Assembly (NCBI RefSeq): GCF_009765355.1
Contig: NZ_VTHK01000023.1
Span: 1-64,000, forward strand
Length of the DNA: 64,000 bases
Direction of reading: 5' to 3'
From: Amycolatopsis anabasis
GTDB taxonomy: Bacteria > Actinomycetota > Actinomycetes > Mycobacteriales > Pseudonocardiaceae
Shown here in pieces: positions 47,901 to 56,197 of this stretch. Below the pieces are notes generated by a model that was given only the letters and a program-made list of their open reading frames with translations, did not search any database and was not told the DNA's origin. Position 1 is the first letter of the stretch; each line of letters opens with the position of its first letter. A program made the position numbers and the translations under genes.

Positions 47901-49261
47901 CCTCGGCCGCCCGCCGGGTCACCGTGGTCACGCCGCGGGCCCGGGTGGACGTGGCGCTGCCCCCGCAGGGCACGCTCGCCGAACTGGTGCCCCAGCTCGT
48001 ACGGCTGGCCGGGGCCGAGGGCCAGGCGTCCGCGGAACATCCGGGCTGGGTGCTGTCCCGGCTCGGCGGCGCGCCGCTGTCGCCCGGGCTCACCGTGTCC
48101 GCCGCCGCGGTGCGCGACGGCGAGGTCCTGCACCTCACCCCGCGCGAGCGGCCGCGGGCGCCGCTGCTCTTCGACGACGTGGTGGATTCGATCGCCAGCG
48201 CGGCCGCGTCGCGCACCGGGGTGTGGGGGCCGGAAACCGCGCGCCGCACCGGACTCGTCGCGGCCGTGGTCCTGCTGAGCGGAGCCGCGGTGCTGATCCA
48301 GGCGAGCGCCGCCGGGACCGTGCTGGCGCCGATCGGCACCGGGCTGCTCGCGCTGGCGCTGCTGCTCGCCGGCGGGGCGGCCAGCCGGGCTTACGGCGAC
48401 GCCGAGGCGGGCACGGCCGTGGCGCTGGCCGGGGTCGGCGCGGCACTGCTGGCCGGGATGTCCGCGCTACCACCGCATCCGCTGTTCTCGCTGCAGGCGG
48501 GCCCGCTCGCGGTGGGGCTCGCCGCGGTGACCGGGTACGGCGTGCTCGCCGCCGGATCGGTCGCCGATCGGTTGCCGTGGTTCGTCGCCGTCATCGCGTC
48601 CGCGGGACTGGGCGCGGTGGCCACCGGGGCGGTGCTGCTCACCGGCACGCGACCGGCGAATGCCGCCGCCCCACTGGGGGTGGTGGCCACCGCGCTGGCC
48701 GCCGCCGCACCGATGCTCGCCCTCCGGCTCGGCCGGTTGCCCCTGCCCAGGGTGCCCGACGACATGGATTCGTTCCGGGCGGACGAGAAGCCCTCGCTCG
48801 GCGAGGAAATGGCCGGGCAGACCGGGTTCGCGCAGTCGCTGCTGAACGGGATGCTGGTCGCCCTCGGCGTGCTGGTGCTGGCGAGTGCGGCGGTGCTGGT
48901 GGTTTCCGGTGCGGGCTGGGCGGCGTTGCTCGCGGCCCTGTTCGGGCTGTCCTGGTTGTTGCGTTCCCGCTCCTACGCGGGCGCGGCGCAACGCGTGGTG
49001 GTGGCCGGATTCGGGCTGGCGGCGCTGCTGTGCGCCGGGATCTGGCTGGCGGGCGGTGATTCGCGGCCCGCGATGTTCGGCGCCGGGCTCGGCGTGGTGC
49101 TCGCCGCGGTGCTGTGCCTGGTCTACGCCACCCGGGTGCGGCGCGGGCACCGGTCGCCGTACTGGGCTCGGCTGCTCGACATCGCCGAATTCCTCGCACT
49201 GCTCTCGCTCATCCCGGTGACCGCGCTCATCCTCGGTGTCTACGAAGCCGTGCGCGGCTAG
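47897..49261 (+). CDS. eccD: Type VII secretion integral membrane protein EccD
   Basis: A 454-residue core component. Residues ~5-90 form the cytosolic ubiquitin-like (YukD) domain (RRVTVVTPRARVDVALPPQG), which binds EccC. Eleven hydrophobic helices follow from ~115 to the end (LVAAVVLLSGAAVLIQASAA first), forming the large channel-like membrane ring of EccD dimers. A cytosolic loop near 295-320 (DDMDSFRADEKPSLGEE) interrupts them, as usual. It is coupled to the YbaB gene by 4-bp overlap. Confidence 0.9.
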   Translation: MTSAARRVTVVTPRARVDVALPPQGTLAELVPQLVRLAGAEGQASAEHPGWVLSRLGGAPLSPGLTVSAAAVRDGEVLHLTPRERPRAPLLFDDVVDSIASAAASRTGVWGPETARRTGLVAAVVLLSGAAVLIQASAAGTVLAPIGTGLLALALLLAGGAASRAYGDAEAGTAVALAGVGAALLAGMSALPPHPLFSLQAGPLAVGLAAVTGYGVLAAGSVADRLPWFVAVIASAGLGAVATGAVLLTGTRPANAAAPLGVVATALAAAAPMLALRLGRLPLPRVPDDMDSFRADEKPSLGEEMAGQTGFAQSLLNGMLVALGVLVLASAAVLVVSGAGWAALLAALFGLSWLLRSRSYAGAAQRVVVAGFGLAALLCAGIWLAGGDSRPAMFGAGLGVVLAAVLCLVYATRVRRGHRSPYWARLLDIAEFLALLSLIPVTALILGVYEAVRG

Positions 49262-49265
49262 GTGG

Positions 49266-49311
49266 CTCGTGAGTGTTCCGGCCGGTTCCAACCGGTCTGT
49301 CCACTCACGAC
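49266..49311. repeat. Dispersed palindromic element, copy F
   Basis: CTCGTGAGTG, TTCC, GGCCGGTT, CC, AACCGGTC, TGTC, CACTCACGAC. The design equals copies B and C. It lies in the 58-bp gap between the convergent eccD and eccE genes, where a bidirectional terminator is expected. Confidence 0.8.
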
Positions 49312-49319
49312 CTTCAGCT

Positions 49320-50381
49320 TCACGGGAGGGCGAGCGGAAGCGACCGGCGGACGTGATCGGCGTGGCGACCGTGCAGCGGGAACGCGGGAACGTCCGGCCG
49401 CGCGGCAGGTAAACCGGTGCGGGTGCCGACGCGGATCGCCACGTCCTCGCGGGTCTTCCCGGCCGCCGTGCGGCGCAATGCGAACGAGGACGCGGTGAAG
49501 GCCGCGCCCGGGGCGTGCGCGGTGAGCAGGCGGGAAAGATCGCCGGTGTCGTGGGGGAGGAAGCAGGACTGGGCGAGGCCACCGGCCGTCCAGGACCGCC
49601 AGCCGTCGGTGATCTCGGCGGAATCGCGTTCGGCGCCGAGCGCCAGCGCGAGTTCCTCGCCGAGTTCGGCGGCGTCCAGCACGGTGCACTCGTAGCCCGC
49701 TTCGGCCAGCGCGCCCAGGACCGTGAGCGCGGCGCAGGCGCAGGCGCGCAACGCGCCGAGGTCCCCGCCGCCCCGGGCCAGGGCCGCGATCGGCGCCTCC
49801 TCGGGCCGGTAGCGCACGGCCAGCCAGTGCACCCGGTACGGCGTGCCGCCGTCGGACCGCGGCATGGTCCAGGCCACCAGCTGGGCACCGGCCAGCGGGA
49901 TGTCCGTGCGTTCGTAGGCGTCGCGCAGGGCCTCGACCAGGATCTCCGGATCGGGGTTCACCGGCGCGGTCATGCGGAGGACCGCGGTCCACCCGCTGCC
50001 CGTTTCGGCCACGCCGAACCGGTTTCCCGCGCGGTCGACGTGTTCGCGCAGCCGCACCTCGCCCGCGAGCGCGTGCAGCGGATCACCGGCGTCGTGCCGG
50101 TCGTCGTGCTGGCGCAGCCGGTAGGTGAGGCCGATGAACGTCCACGCGGCCAGATGCCGCCCGGCGAACCGGATCGAGGTCGTCACCACCACCAGCGCGG
50201 CGAGCGACACGGCGACGATCCGGCCGGTTTCGGTCAGCGTGCCCGGCCCGGCGGCCAGCAGCATCAGGATCGCGGCGATCTCCCAGCCCGCGACCTGGCT
50301 TACCCGGATCGGCAGAATCCACGGCGCGGAAGCGGGCGAAAGCGGCCGCGGGACTTTCCAGGCTGGGACTTTCAAGGACAT
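49320..50381 (-). CDS. eccE: Type VII secretion protein EccE
   Basis: A 353-residue peripheral membrane component of the ESX complex. Two transmembrane helices are near residues 30-50 (WEIAAILMLLAAG) and 55-75 (IVAVSLAALVVVTTSIRF), followed by the cytosolic EccE domain. That domain includes GVAETGSGWTAVLRMTAP near 118 and FLPHDTGDLSRLLTAH near 275. I start at ATG 50381 after GGGGAGCC; the longer reading overlaps the eccB promoter region. Divergent from eccB and convergent with eccD. Confidence 0.85.
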   Translation of the reverse strand: MSLKVPAWKVPRPLSPASAPWILPIRVSQVAGWEIAAILMLLAAGPGTLTETGRIVAVSLAALVVVTTSIRFAGRHLAAWTFIGLTYRLRQHDDRHDAGDPLHALAGEVRLREHVDRAGNRFGVAETGSGWTAVLRMTAPVNPDPEILVEALRDAYERTDIPLAGAQLVAWTMPRSDGGTPYRVHWLAVRYRPEEAPIAALARGGGDLGALRACACAALTVLGALAEAGYECTVLDAAELGEELALALGAERDSAEITDGWRSWTAGGLAQSCFLPHDTGDLSRLLTAHAPGAAFTASSFALRRTAAGKTREDVAIRVGTRTGLPAARPDVPAFPLHGRHADHVRRSLPLALP

Positions 50382-50524
50382 GGCGGGCTCCCCTTTCCCG
50401 GGTCCGCGCCCGAGGATATTCGCGGTTTCTTCCCCTGCTGAGGGAAAAAATGCCCACACGGGCCGCCGCTCGCCGTGCCTAACATGAGATCCCTTTTCAT
50501 CGAATGCGTTACCGGGGGTATTGA

Positions 50525-51973
50525 GTGTGGACGCAGCGAGATCAGATCCAGGCGTATCAGTTCCTGCGCCGGAGACTGGTCTCGGCGCTCGTCGCGGCCG
50601 ACGCGAACCACCCCGTGTCCCCGAGCCGCCGGCTGGTGCTGGGGACCGTGCTCGGCCTGGCGGTCGCGCTGCTGGTCACCGCGGTGTTCGGGGTGATCGG
50701 GCTGCTCAGCCCGTCCGGGGGTAAGAACTGGTTGTCCGGCGGGCACGTCATCGTGGAGGAGGAGACCGGTGCGCGATTCGTCCTCGGTCAGGACGGCGCC
50801 CTGCACCCGGTGCTCAACTACGCCTCGGCGCGGCTGCTCGCCGGGGGATCGGGGGAGTCGACGGTGACCGTCCCGGCCAAGAAACTCGCGACCGCGCCGC
50901 GCGGGGCCACCGTGGGCATCCCGGGCGCCCCGGATTCGCTTCCCGCCGCCGGACGGCTGGTGCCCGCCGAATGGACGACCTGTTCGCGCACCAGCCAGGA
51001 CACCCCGTCGGCCGCCGAACCCGCCTCGACCGTGCTGTTCGGCGTCGCCGCGCGGGACGGCGAGCTGCCCCGCAACCAGGGACTGCTGGTCCGGCTCCCG
51101 GCGGGCGAGCGGTACCTGATCACCGCGGGCCACCGGTTCCGGCTCAGCCAGGACGCGGTCGTCGCCCTGGGGTACGAGCAGCGCATGCCGATCGTGGTCT
51201 CGCGGCGGTGGCTCAACACCGTCCCGGCGGGCCGCGATCTCGCCTTCGTCGCGGTGGACGGCGCCGGGCGCAAGGGGCCGGACGTCGGCGGGAAGCCCAC
51301 CAGGGTGGGCCAGGTGCTCGCGGTGACCGGCGCGACCGGCGGCACCGGCTACTACCTGGTGCGCGCGGACGGGCTCGAGGTGATCACCGAGACCGAGGCG
51401 GCGCTGATCCCCGGCAACCCCGCCAACGCCGACGCCTACCGGGGGCGGTCCCGCGCGGCGGTGCCCGCGGAGGCCGCCGACGTCGCCCGGGTGCCCCGCG
51501 CCGGCGGCCCGGCCGACCGCACCGGCGGCGAGGATCCGGCGGGGTACCCGGACCGCGTCCCGCCCGCCGCGACGGTGACCGGCGGCGCGGTCACGATCTG
51601 CGCGTCGGGCGACGAATCGGCGACCAGGCGGATCACCGTCTCCGGGCGGGTTCCACTGCCGGCGGGCGGACGCGCGGTAGTGGTGAACGGCAGACCGGAC
51701 GACCGGGTCGCCGACGAGGTGTACGTGCCGCCGTCGGGCGGTACGGTGGCAGCTGAGCAGGCCTCGCCTGGGGTGGCCTCGGGCACGGTGTACCTGGTGA
51801 CCGACACCGGTTTCCGGTTTCCGGTGAGCAGTCCGGCGGCGCTGGCCGCGCTCGGCTACGGTTCGGCGCCCAAACGGGGTATGCCGGCCGCCGTGCTCGC
51901 ATTGGCACCGACTGGGCCCGCGCTCGATCCGGCGGCCGCCCAGCAGGTGTCGTCGGGGAGTGGATCGGGGTGA
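50525..51973 (+). CDS. eccB: Type VII secretion protein EccB
   Basis: A 482-residue component. The short cytosolic N-terminus (TQRDQIQAYQFLRRRLVSAL) is the EccB signature, followed by one transmembrane helix (residues ~40-62) and a large periplasmic domain with repeated beta units (GYYLVRADGL, GTVYLVTDTGFRFPV) and a Cys pair (Cys~153 and Cys~359). EccB forms the periplasmic ring on which mycosin sits. The start is GTG 50525. Its TGA overlaps the response-regulator GTG (GTGA), so regulator and EccB synthesis are coupled. Confidence 0.9.
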   Translation: MWTQRDQIQAYQFLRRRLVSALVAADANHPVSPSRRLVLGTVLGLAVALLVTAVFGVIGLLSPSGGKNWLSGGHVIVEEETGARFVLGQDGALHPVLNYASARLLAGGSGESTVTVPAKKLATAPRGATVGIPGAPDSLPAAGRLVPAEWTTCSRTSQDTPSAAEPASTVLFGVAARDGELPRNQGLLVRLPAGERYLITAGHRFRLSQDAVVALGYEQRMPIVVSRRWLNTVPAGRDLAFVAVDGAGRKGPDVGGKPTRVGQVLAVTGATGGTGYYLVRADGLEVITETEAALIPGNPANADAYRGRSRAAVPAEAADVARVPRAGGPADRTGGEDPAGYPDRVPPAATVTGGAVTICASGDESATRRITVSGRVPLPAGGRAVVVNGRPDDRVADEVYVPPSGGTVAAEQASPGVASGTVYLVTDTGFRFPVSSPAALAALGYGSAPKRGMPAAVLALAPTGPALDPAAAQQVSSGSGSG

Positions 51974-52650
51974 GTGACTTGACCAAGGCACTAACTCGAG
52001 CGCCGGAGAAGCAGAAGATCCGGGTGGGGGTGATCGAGGACCACCCCTTGTACCGGGCGGCCGTGGCGCGCGTCCTCGAGGAGGCCGAGGACGTCGAACT
52101 GGGCGCGGTCGCCGATTCGGTGGCGCGGTTCGCCGTGTGCCGCGAGCCGCGCGACAGCGTCGTCGTGCTCGATCTGAAGCTGCGCGGGGTCGCCGACGCC
52201 GCCGCGGTGCTGGAGGTGGTCGGCATGGGCCACAAGGTCCTCGTGGTCTCGGCGCACGCCGGTCAGGCCGAGGTGCTCGGGGCGATCTCGGCCGGTGCGC
52301 GCGGGTACCTGTCCAAGGACGCCGACGGTGACGAGATCCTGCGGGCGGTCCGGGAGATCGCGGCCGGGAACTCCTACGTCTCGCCGACCCTGGCCTCGTT
52401 CGTGCTGAACTCCACCCGGGAGCGCAACGCGGGACCGAAGCTCGTGCTCTCCGAACGGGAGCGGCAGGTGCTCTCGCTGGTCGCCGCGGGCGAACGCGAT
52501 CAGGACATCGCGGACGCCATGTCGATCAGCGTGCGGACCGTCCGGTCCTATTTGGACAGAATCCGGGACAAGACCGGGCGCCGGCGACGGCCCGAGCTGA
52601 CCAGGCTGGCGATCGAGGAGGGCATCGCCTACGAACCGCCGGGGCCCTGA
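51970..52650 (+). CDS. NarL/LuxR-type response regulator
   Basis: A 226-residue regulator. The receiver domain (residues ~17-135) has IEDHPLYR acidic residues, the phospho-Asp in VVVLDLKL near 64, the Ser of VVSAHA and the Lys of YLSKDA near 115. The C-terminal LuxR helix-turn-helix is LSERERQVLSLVAAGERDQD with SISVRTVRSYLDRI as recognition helix. It is the only response regulator in the window and matches the NarL-class kinase at 30057; both overlap a type VII gene by 4 bp. It is likely to control the secretion locus. Confidence 0.88.
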   Translation: MSDLTKALTRAPEKQKIRVGVIEDHPLYRAAVARVLEEAEDVELGAVADSVARFAVCREPRDSVVVLDLKLRGVADAAAVLEVVGMGHKVLVVSAHAGQAEVLGAISAGARGYLSKDADGDEILRAVREIAAGNSYVSPTLASFVLNSTRERNAGPKLVLSERERQVLSLVAAGERDQDIADAMSISVRTVRSYLDRIRDKTGRRRRPELTRLAIEEGIAYEPPGP

Positions 52651-52651
52651 G

Positions 52652-53941
52652 ATGCGTCCCGTGGCCTACGCCCTCAGCATGGCGGAGCTGCTGACCGATC
52701 CGTTCACCGCGCTGCCCAACCTCTACCGCCGGTTCGGGCCGGTGAGCGCGGTCGGCGCGGGCCCGTTGCGCTCGGTTTTCCTGCTCGGCCCGGAAGCCAA
52801 CCGGTTCCTGTTCGCCAACGCGGACCTGTTCCGCTGGCGCGAGGCGTTCGAGCCGCTGGTCCCGGTCGACGGCGAGACCGCGCTGATCGTCAGCGACGGC
52901 GCGGATCACCAGCGGCGCCGGAAACTGGTGCAGCCCGCGTTCCACCGCGCGCAGATCGCGGGCTACGTGCGCACGATGGCCGCCGAGGCCGACCGCGTGA
53001 TCGACGGCTGGCGGCCGGGCGCCGAGGTCGATCTCTACCAGGAGTTCCGGCGGGCGATCCGGCGCACCACGATCCGGGTGCTGTTCGGCGAACGGCTCGC
53101 GGCCGACGAACCCGTGGTGGGCCGGCAGTTGCAGGTCGCGCTCGACCTGCTCGACCAGAACCCGATCCTGCAGCCCGTGCGGCGGTTCCTGCCGTCCTAC
53201 CGGCGCGCGATCGAGGCCCGCGCGCGGGTGGAAAGCGCGGTACGCGCGGAGATCGAGCGGCGGCGAACCGAGGACGGCGACGGTTCGGACGTGCTCACCC
53301 TGCTGGTGCACGGGCGCGGCGAGAACGGCAGTGGACTGTCCGATGTGGAAATCGTGGACCAGGTAATCAGCCTGATCGCGGCGGGATACGAGACGACCAG
53401 CGCGGCCATGGCGTGGCAGTTCCGCGCCCTGCTGCTGGATTCCGGGCACTGGCGGCGGGTGCGCGACGAACTCCCCGGCGATGTTTCCGCCGAGGACCTA
53501 CCCCGTCTGTCCTATCTGGACGGAGTGGTCAACGAGACGCTGCGCCTGTTCCCGCCCGCCGCGATCAGCGTGCGCTGGTCCGCGCGCGAGTTCTCCTTCG
53601 CCGGGCGCCGGATCCCGGCGGGAACCCAGATCCTGCTGAGTCCGTACGTCACGCACCGGCTGCCCGAGATCTGGCCGGACCCGCTGCGGTTCGACCCGCC
53701 GCGCTGGGACCCCGACCGCCCCGGCTACCGCAAACCCGCCCCGCACGAGTTCCTCCCCTTCGGCGGCGGCCCGCACCGCTGCATCGGCTCGACCTTCGCC
53801 ACCACCGAACTGAAGGTCATGCTCACCCGGCTGGTCCGCCGGACCTCGCTGCGCCTGCTGACCACCGAGGCCACCCCGACCGGCCTCGCCGCGATGCGCC
53901 CGAAGGAAGGCGTCCCGGTCCGCGTCCTCGGCGTCGCCTGA
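52652..53941 (+). CDS. Cytochrome P450
   Basis: A 429-residue haem monooxygenase. The I-helix is AAGYETTSAAMAW near residues 242-254, the K-helix ExxR is NETLRLFPP near 294, and the haem-binding loop FGGGPHRCIGSTFA near 370 contains the axial Cys. The hydrophobic, Pro-rich N-terminus without membrane anchor suits a soluble bacterial P450; the sequence is closer to CYP110/CYP102-like class II-type families than to typical actinobacterial CYP105. The ATG follows the response-regulator stop by one base, so it is in the same unit. No ferredoxin gene is adjacent; the substrate is unknown. Confidence 0.85.
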   Translation: MRPVAYALSMAELLTDPFTALPNLYRRFGPVSAVGAGPLRSVFLLGPEANRFLFANADLFRWREAFEPLVPVDGETALIVSDGADHQRRRKLVQPAFHRAQIAGYVRTMAAEADRVIDGWRPGAEVDLYQEFRRAIRRTTIRVLFGERLAADEPVVGRQLQVALDLLDQNPILQPVRRFLPSYRRAIEARARVESAVRAEIERRRTEDGDGSDVLTLLVHGRGENGSGLSDVEIVDQVISLIAAGYETTSAAMAWQFRALLLDSGHWRRVRDELPGDVSAEDLPRLSYLDGVVNETLRLFPPAAISVRWSAREFSFAGRRIPAGTQILLSPYVTHRLPEIWPDPLRFDPPRWDPDRPGYRKPAPHEFLPFGGGPHRCIGSTFATTELKVMLTRLVRRTSLRLLTTEATPTGLAAMRPKEGVPVRVLGVA

Positions 53942-53990
53942 CCGCTGGGCGCCCGCGAGTCGCCTGACCGAAGCATTCAGGTGGGCGCGT

Positions 53991-54788
53991 TCACGACAGG
54001 CGCCGGTTCGCCAGGGCGCCGGTGGCGGCGCGGGCCTGTTCGGCGACCTCCGGGTCGATGTCGACGACCACGGTCTCCGGGGCGGCCCCGAGCTGGGCGC
54101 GCACCCGCCCGAAGCCGTCGGCGACCGTGGAGTAGCCGATGCCGGTCGGCGCCTTCGGGTTCACCTCGGTCCCGGTCGCCGCCGGGTCGGCCTGGCCGCA
54201 GCCGAGCACCCAGCAGCCGGAGTCCAGCGCGCGGGCGCGCACCAGGACCTCCCACTGGTCCCGCTTGCCCTCCCCGGCGCCCCAGGAGGTGGGCAGCAGG
54301 ACCGCGGCGGCCCCGGCGTCGGCGAGTGCGCGGAACAGTTCCGGGAACCGCACGTCGTAGCAGGTCGCGAAGCCCAGCACGGTGCCGTCCACGGTCACCG
54401 TGACCGGCTGGTCACCCGGGGCGACCGTGTCCGATTCGCGGAAGCCGAACGCGTCGTAGAGGTGGATCTTGTGGTAGCCGCGGTGCTCGCCGAGGCCGGT
54501 GATGAGCAGCGTGTTGCGCACCCGGCCGTCGTCGGCCGGGGTGAACATCCCGGCCACCACCAGCACGCCGTACTCCTCGGCGATCGCGGCCACCGCCTGG
54601 GCCCAGGGCCCGTCCAGCGGCTCGGCCAGCGGTTTCAGCGGCACGCCGAAGCGGACCATGGCCGCCTCCGGGAAGACGACCACCCGCGCCCCGTCGGCCG
54701 CCGCGGTGGCCACGCCTTCGCGAATCAGCTTCAGGTTGACCTCGGGATCTGCACTGGATGTGAGCTGGCACAACCCGATGCGTGGCAC
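53991..54788 (-). CDS. Nitrilase-superfamily amidohydrolase (Nit2/deaminated glutathione amidase-like)
   Basis: A 265-residue carbon-nitrogen hydrolase with the Glu-Lys-Cys triad: VVFPEAAMVRFG near residue 38, YHKIHLYDAFGFRESD near 110 and GFATCYDVRFPELFRAL near 145. Length and motifs fit the Nit1/Nit2 branch, which hydrolyses omega-amides such as deaminated glutathione. The start is GTG 54788, chosen for the GGGAGGT ribosome binding site 5 nt upstream. It is divergent from hisD. Confidence 0.85.
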   Translation of the reverse strand: MPRIGLCQLTSSADPEVNLKLIREGVATAAADGARVVVFPEAAMVRFGVPLKPLAEPLDGPWAQAVAAIAEEYGVLVVAGMFTPADDGRVRNTLLITGLGEHRGYHKIHLYDAFGFRESDTVAPGDQPVTVTVDGTVLGFATCYDVRFPELFRALADAGAAAVLLPTSWGAGEGKRDQWEVLVRARALDSGCWVLGCGQADPAATGTEVNPKAPTGIGYSTVADGFGRVRAQLGAAPETVVVDIDPEVAEQARAATGALANRRLS

Positions 54789-54859
54789 GGTGACCTCCCT
54801 GTTCGGTGATCTGGTCGTCACCAGCGAGTATGCCTGTCCGGAGCGATCAGGCGACCTCG

Positions 54860-54865
54860 TACCCT
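54860..54865 (+). promoter_or_regulatory. -10 element TACCCT of leaderless hisD promoter
   Basis: TACCCT ends 6 nt before the hisD ATG at 54872 with no ribosome binding site. Confidence 0.45.
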
Positions 54866-54871
54866 TGAGTC

Positions 54872-56197
54872 ATGCTCAACCGCACCGACCTGCGTGGACG
54901 TGTCCCGTCAGCCGCCGAACTGCGCGCCACCCTGCCGCGCGCGGAGATCGACGTGGACGCCGCGCTGCATCAGGTGCGGCCGGTGGTGGACGCGGTGCGC
55001 GAACGCGGGGTCGACGCGGTGCTGGAGTACACCGAGCGCTTCGACCGGGTCCGCCCGGACACCGTGCGGGTGCCCGCCGCGGAACTCGACCGGGCACTGT
55101 CCGAACTGGACGGAGGCGTGCGGGCGGCCCTGGAGGAGTCGATCGTCCGCGCGCGCAAGGTGCACGCCGACCAGCGCCGCGCCGACGTGACCACCACCGT
55201 GGTGGACGGCGGCACGGTGACCGAGCGCTGGGTGCCGATGGAACGCGTCGGCCTCTACGCTCCCGGCGGGCTCGCCGTCTACCCGTCCAGCGTGGTGATG
55301 AACGTCGTCCCGGCGCAGGCCGCCGGGGTCGGTTCGCTGGTGCTGTGCTCGCCGCCGCAGGCCGAGTTCGGCGGGCGGCCGCACCCGACGATCCTCGCCG
55401 CCGCCGCGCTGCTCGGCGTGGACGAGGTGTGGGCCGTCGGCGGGGCGCAGGCGGTCGCGCTGCTGGCCTACGGCGGCACCGACACCGACGGCGCGCCGCT
55501 GGAGCCGGTCGACCTGGTCACCGGCCCGGGCAACATCTACCTCACCGCGGCCAAGCGCATGCTGCGCGGCGTGATCGGGATCGACTCCGAGGCGGGGCCG
55601 ACCGAGATCGCCATCCTGGCCGACGAAACCGCCGATCCGGTGCACGTGGCCGCCGACCTGATCAGCCAGGCCGAGCACGACACCCTCGCGGCGAGCGTGC
55701 TGGTCACCACGTCCGCGGCGTTCGCGGACCGGGTGGACGCCGAGGTGGAACGCCGCGCCGCGGCCACCAAGCACAGCGAGCGCGTGACCCAAGCCTTGTC
55801 CGGCAAGCAGTCCGGCATCGTCCTGGTGTCCACAGTGGACGACGGGCTCAAGGTCGTGGACGCCTACGCGGCCGAGCACCTGGAGATCCAGACCGACCGG
55901 GCACGCGAGGTCGCCGCCCGGGTGCGCAACGCGGGCGCGGTGTTCGTCGGCCCGTACGCCCCGGTTTCGCTCGGCGACTACTGCGCGGGCTCGAACCACG
56001 TGCTGCCCACCGGCGGCTTCGCCCGGCATTCGTCCGGGCTGTCCGTGCAGAGCTTCCTGCGCGGCATCCACGTCGTCGACTACAGCGAGGCGGCCCTGCG
56101 CGAGGTCGCGGACAAGGTGGTCGCGCTGGCCAACGCGGAAGACCTGCCCGCGCACGGCGAAGCGGTGACCGCCCGATTCGGAGGGAAGACCGCATGA
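54872..56197 (+). CDS. hisD: Histidinol dehydrogenase
   Basis: A 441-residue zinc enzyme performing the last two oxidations of histidine synthesis. Recognisable are VERWVPMERVGLYAPGGLA-type segment near residue 120, VDEVWAVGGAQAVALLAYG near 180, VTGPGNIYLTAAKRML near 215, DSEAGPTEIAILAD near 235, SQAEHD near 265 (zinc and catalytic residues) and YCAGSNHVLPTGGFARHSSG near 370. It heads hisDCB, with a 4-bp overlap to hisC. Confidence 0.95.
   Translation: MLNRTDLRGRVPSAAELRATLPRAEIDVDAALHQVRPVVDAVRERGVDAVLEYTERFDRVRPDTVRVPAAELDRALSELDGGVRAALEESIVRARKVHADQRRADVTTTVVDGGTVTERWVPMERVGLYAPGGLAVYPSSVVMNVVPAQAAGVGSLVLCSPPQAEFGGRPHPTILAAAALLGVDEVWAVGGAQAVALLAYGGTDTDGAPLEPVDLVTGPGNIYLTAAKRMLRGVIGIDSEAGPTEIAILADETADPVHVAADLISQAEHDTLAASVLVTTSAAFADRVDAEVERRAAATKHSERVTQALSGKQSGIVLVSTVDDGLKVVDAYAAEHLEIQTDRAREVAARVRNAGAVFVGPYAPVSLGDYCAGSNHVLPTGGFARHSSGLSVQSFLRGIHVVDYSEAALREVADKVVALANAEDLPAHGEAVTARFGGKTA

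Noticed and set aside
34836..51973. Assignment to a specific mycobacterial system (ESX-1 to ESX-5)
   Set aside because: EccA and EspG were not found, EccC is a single chain and the gene order is different; naming it would overstate the evidence.
52652..53941. Part of a specialised-metabolite gene cluster because of the P450
   Set aside because: No PKS, NRPS, terpene or other assembly gene is present nearby.
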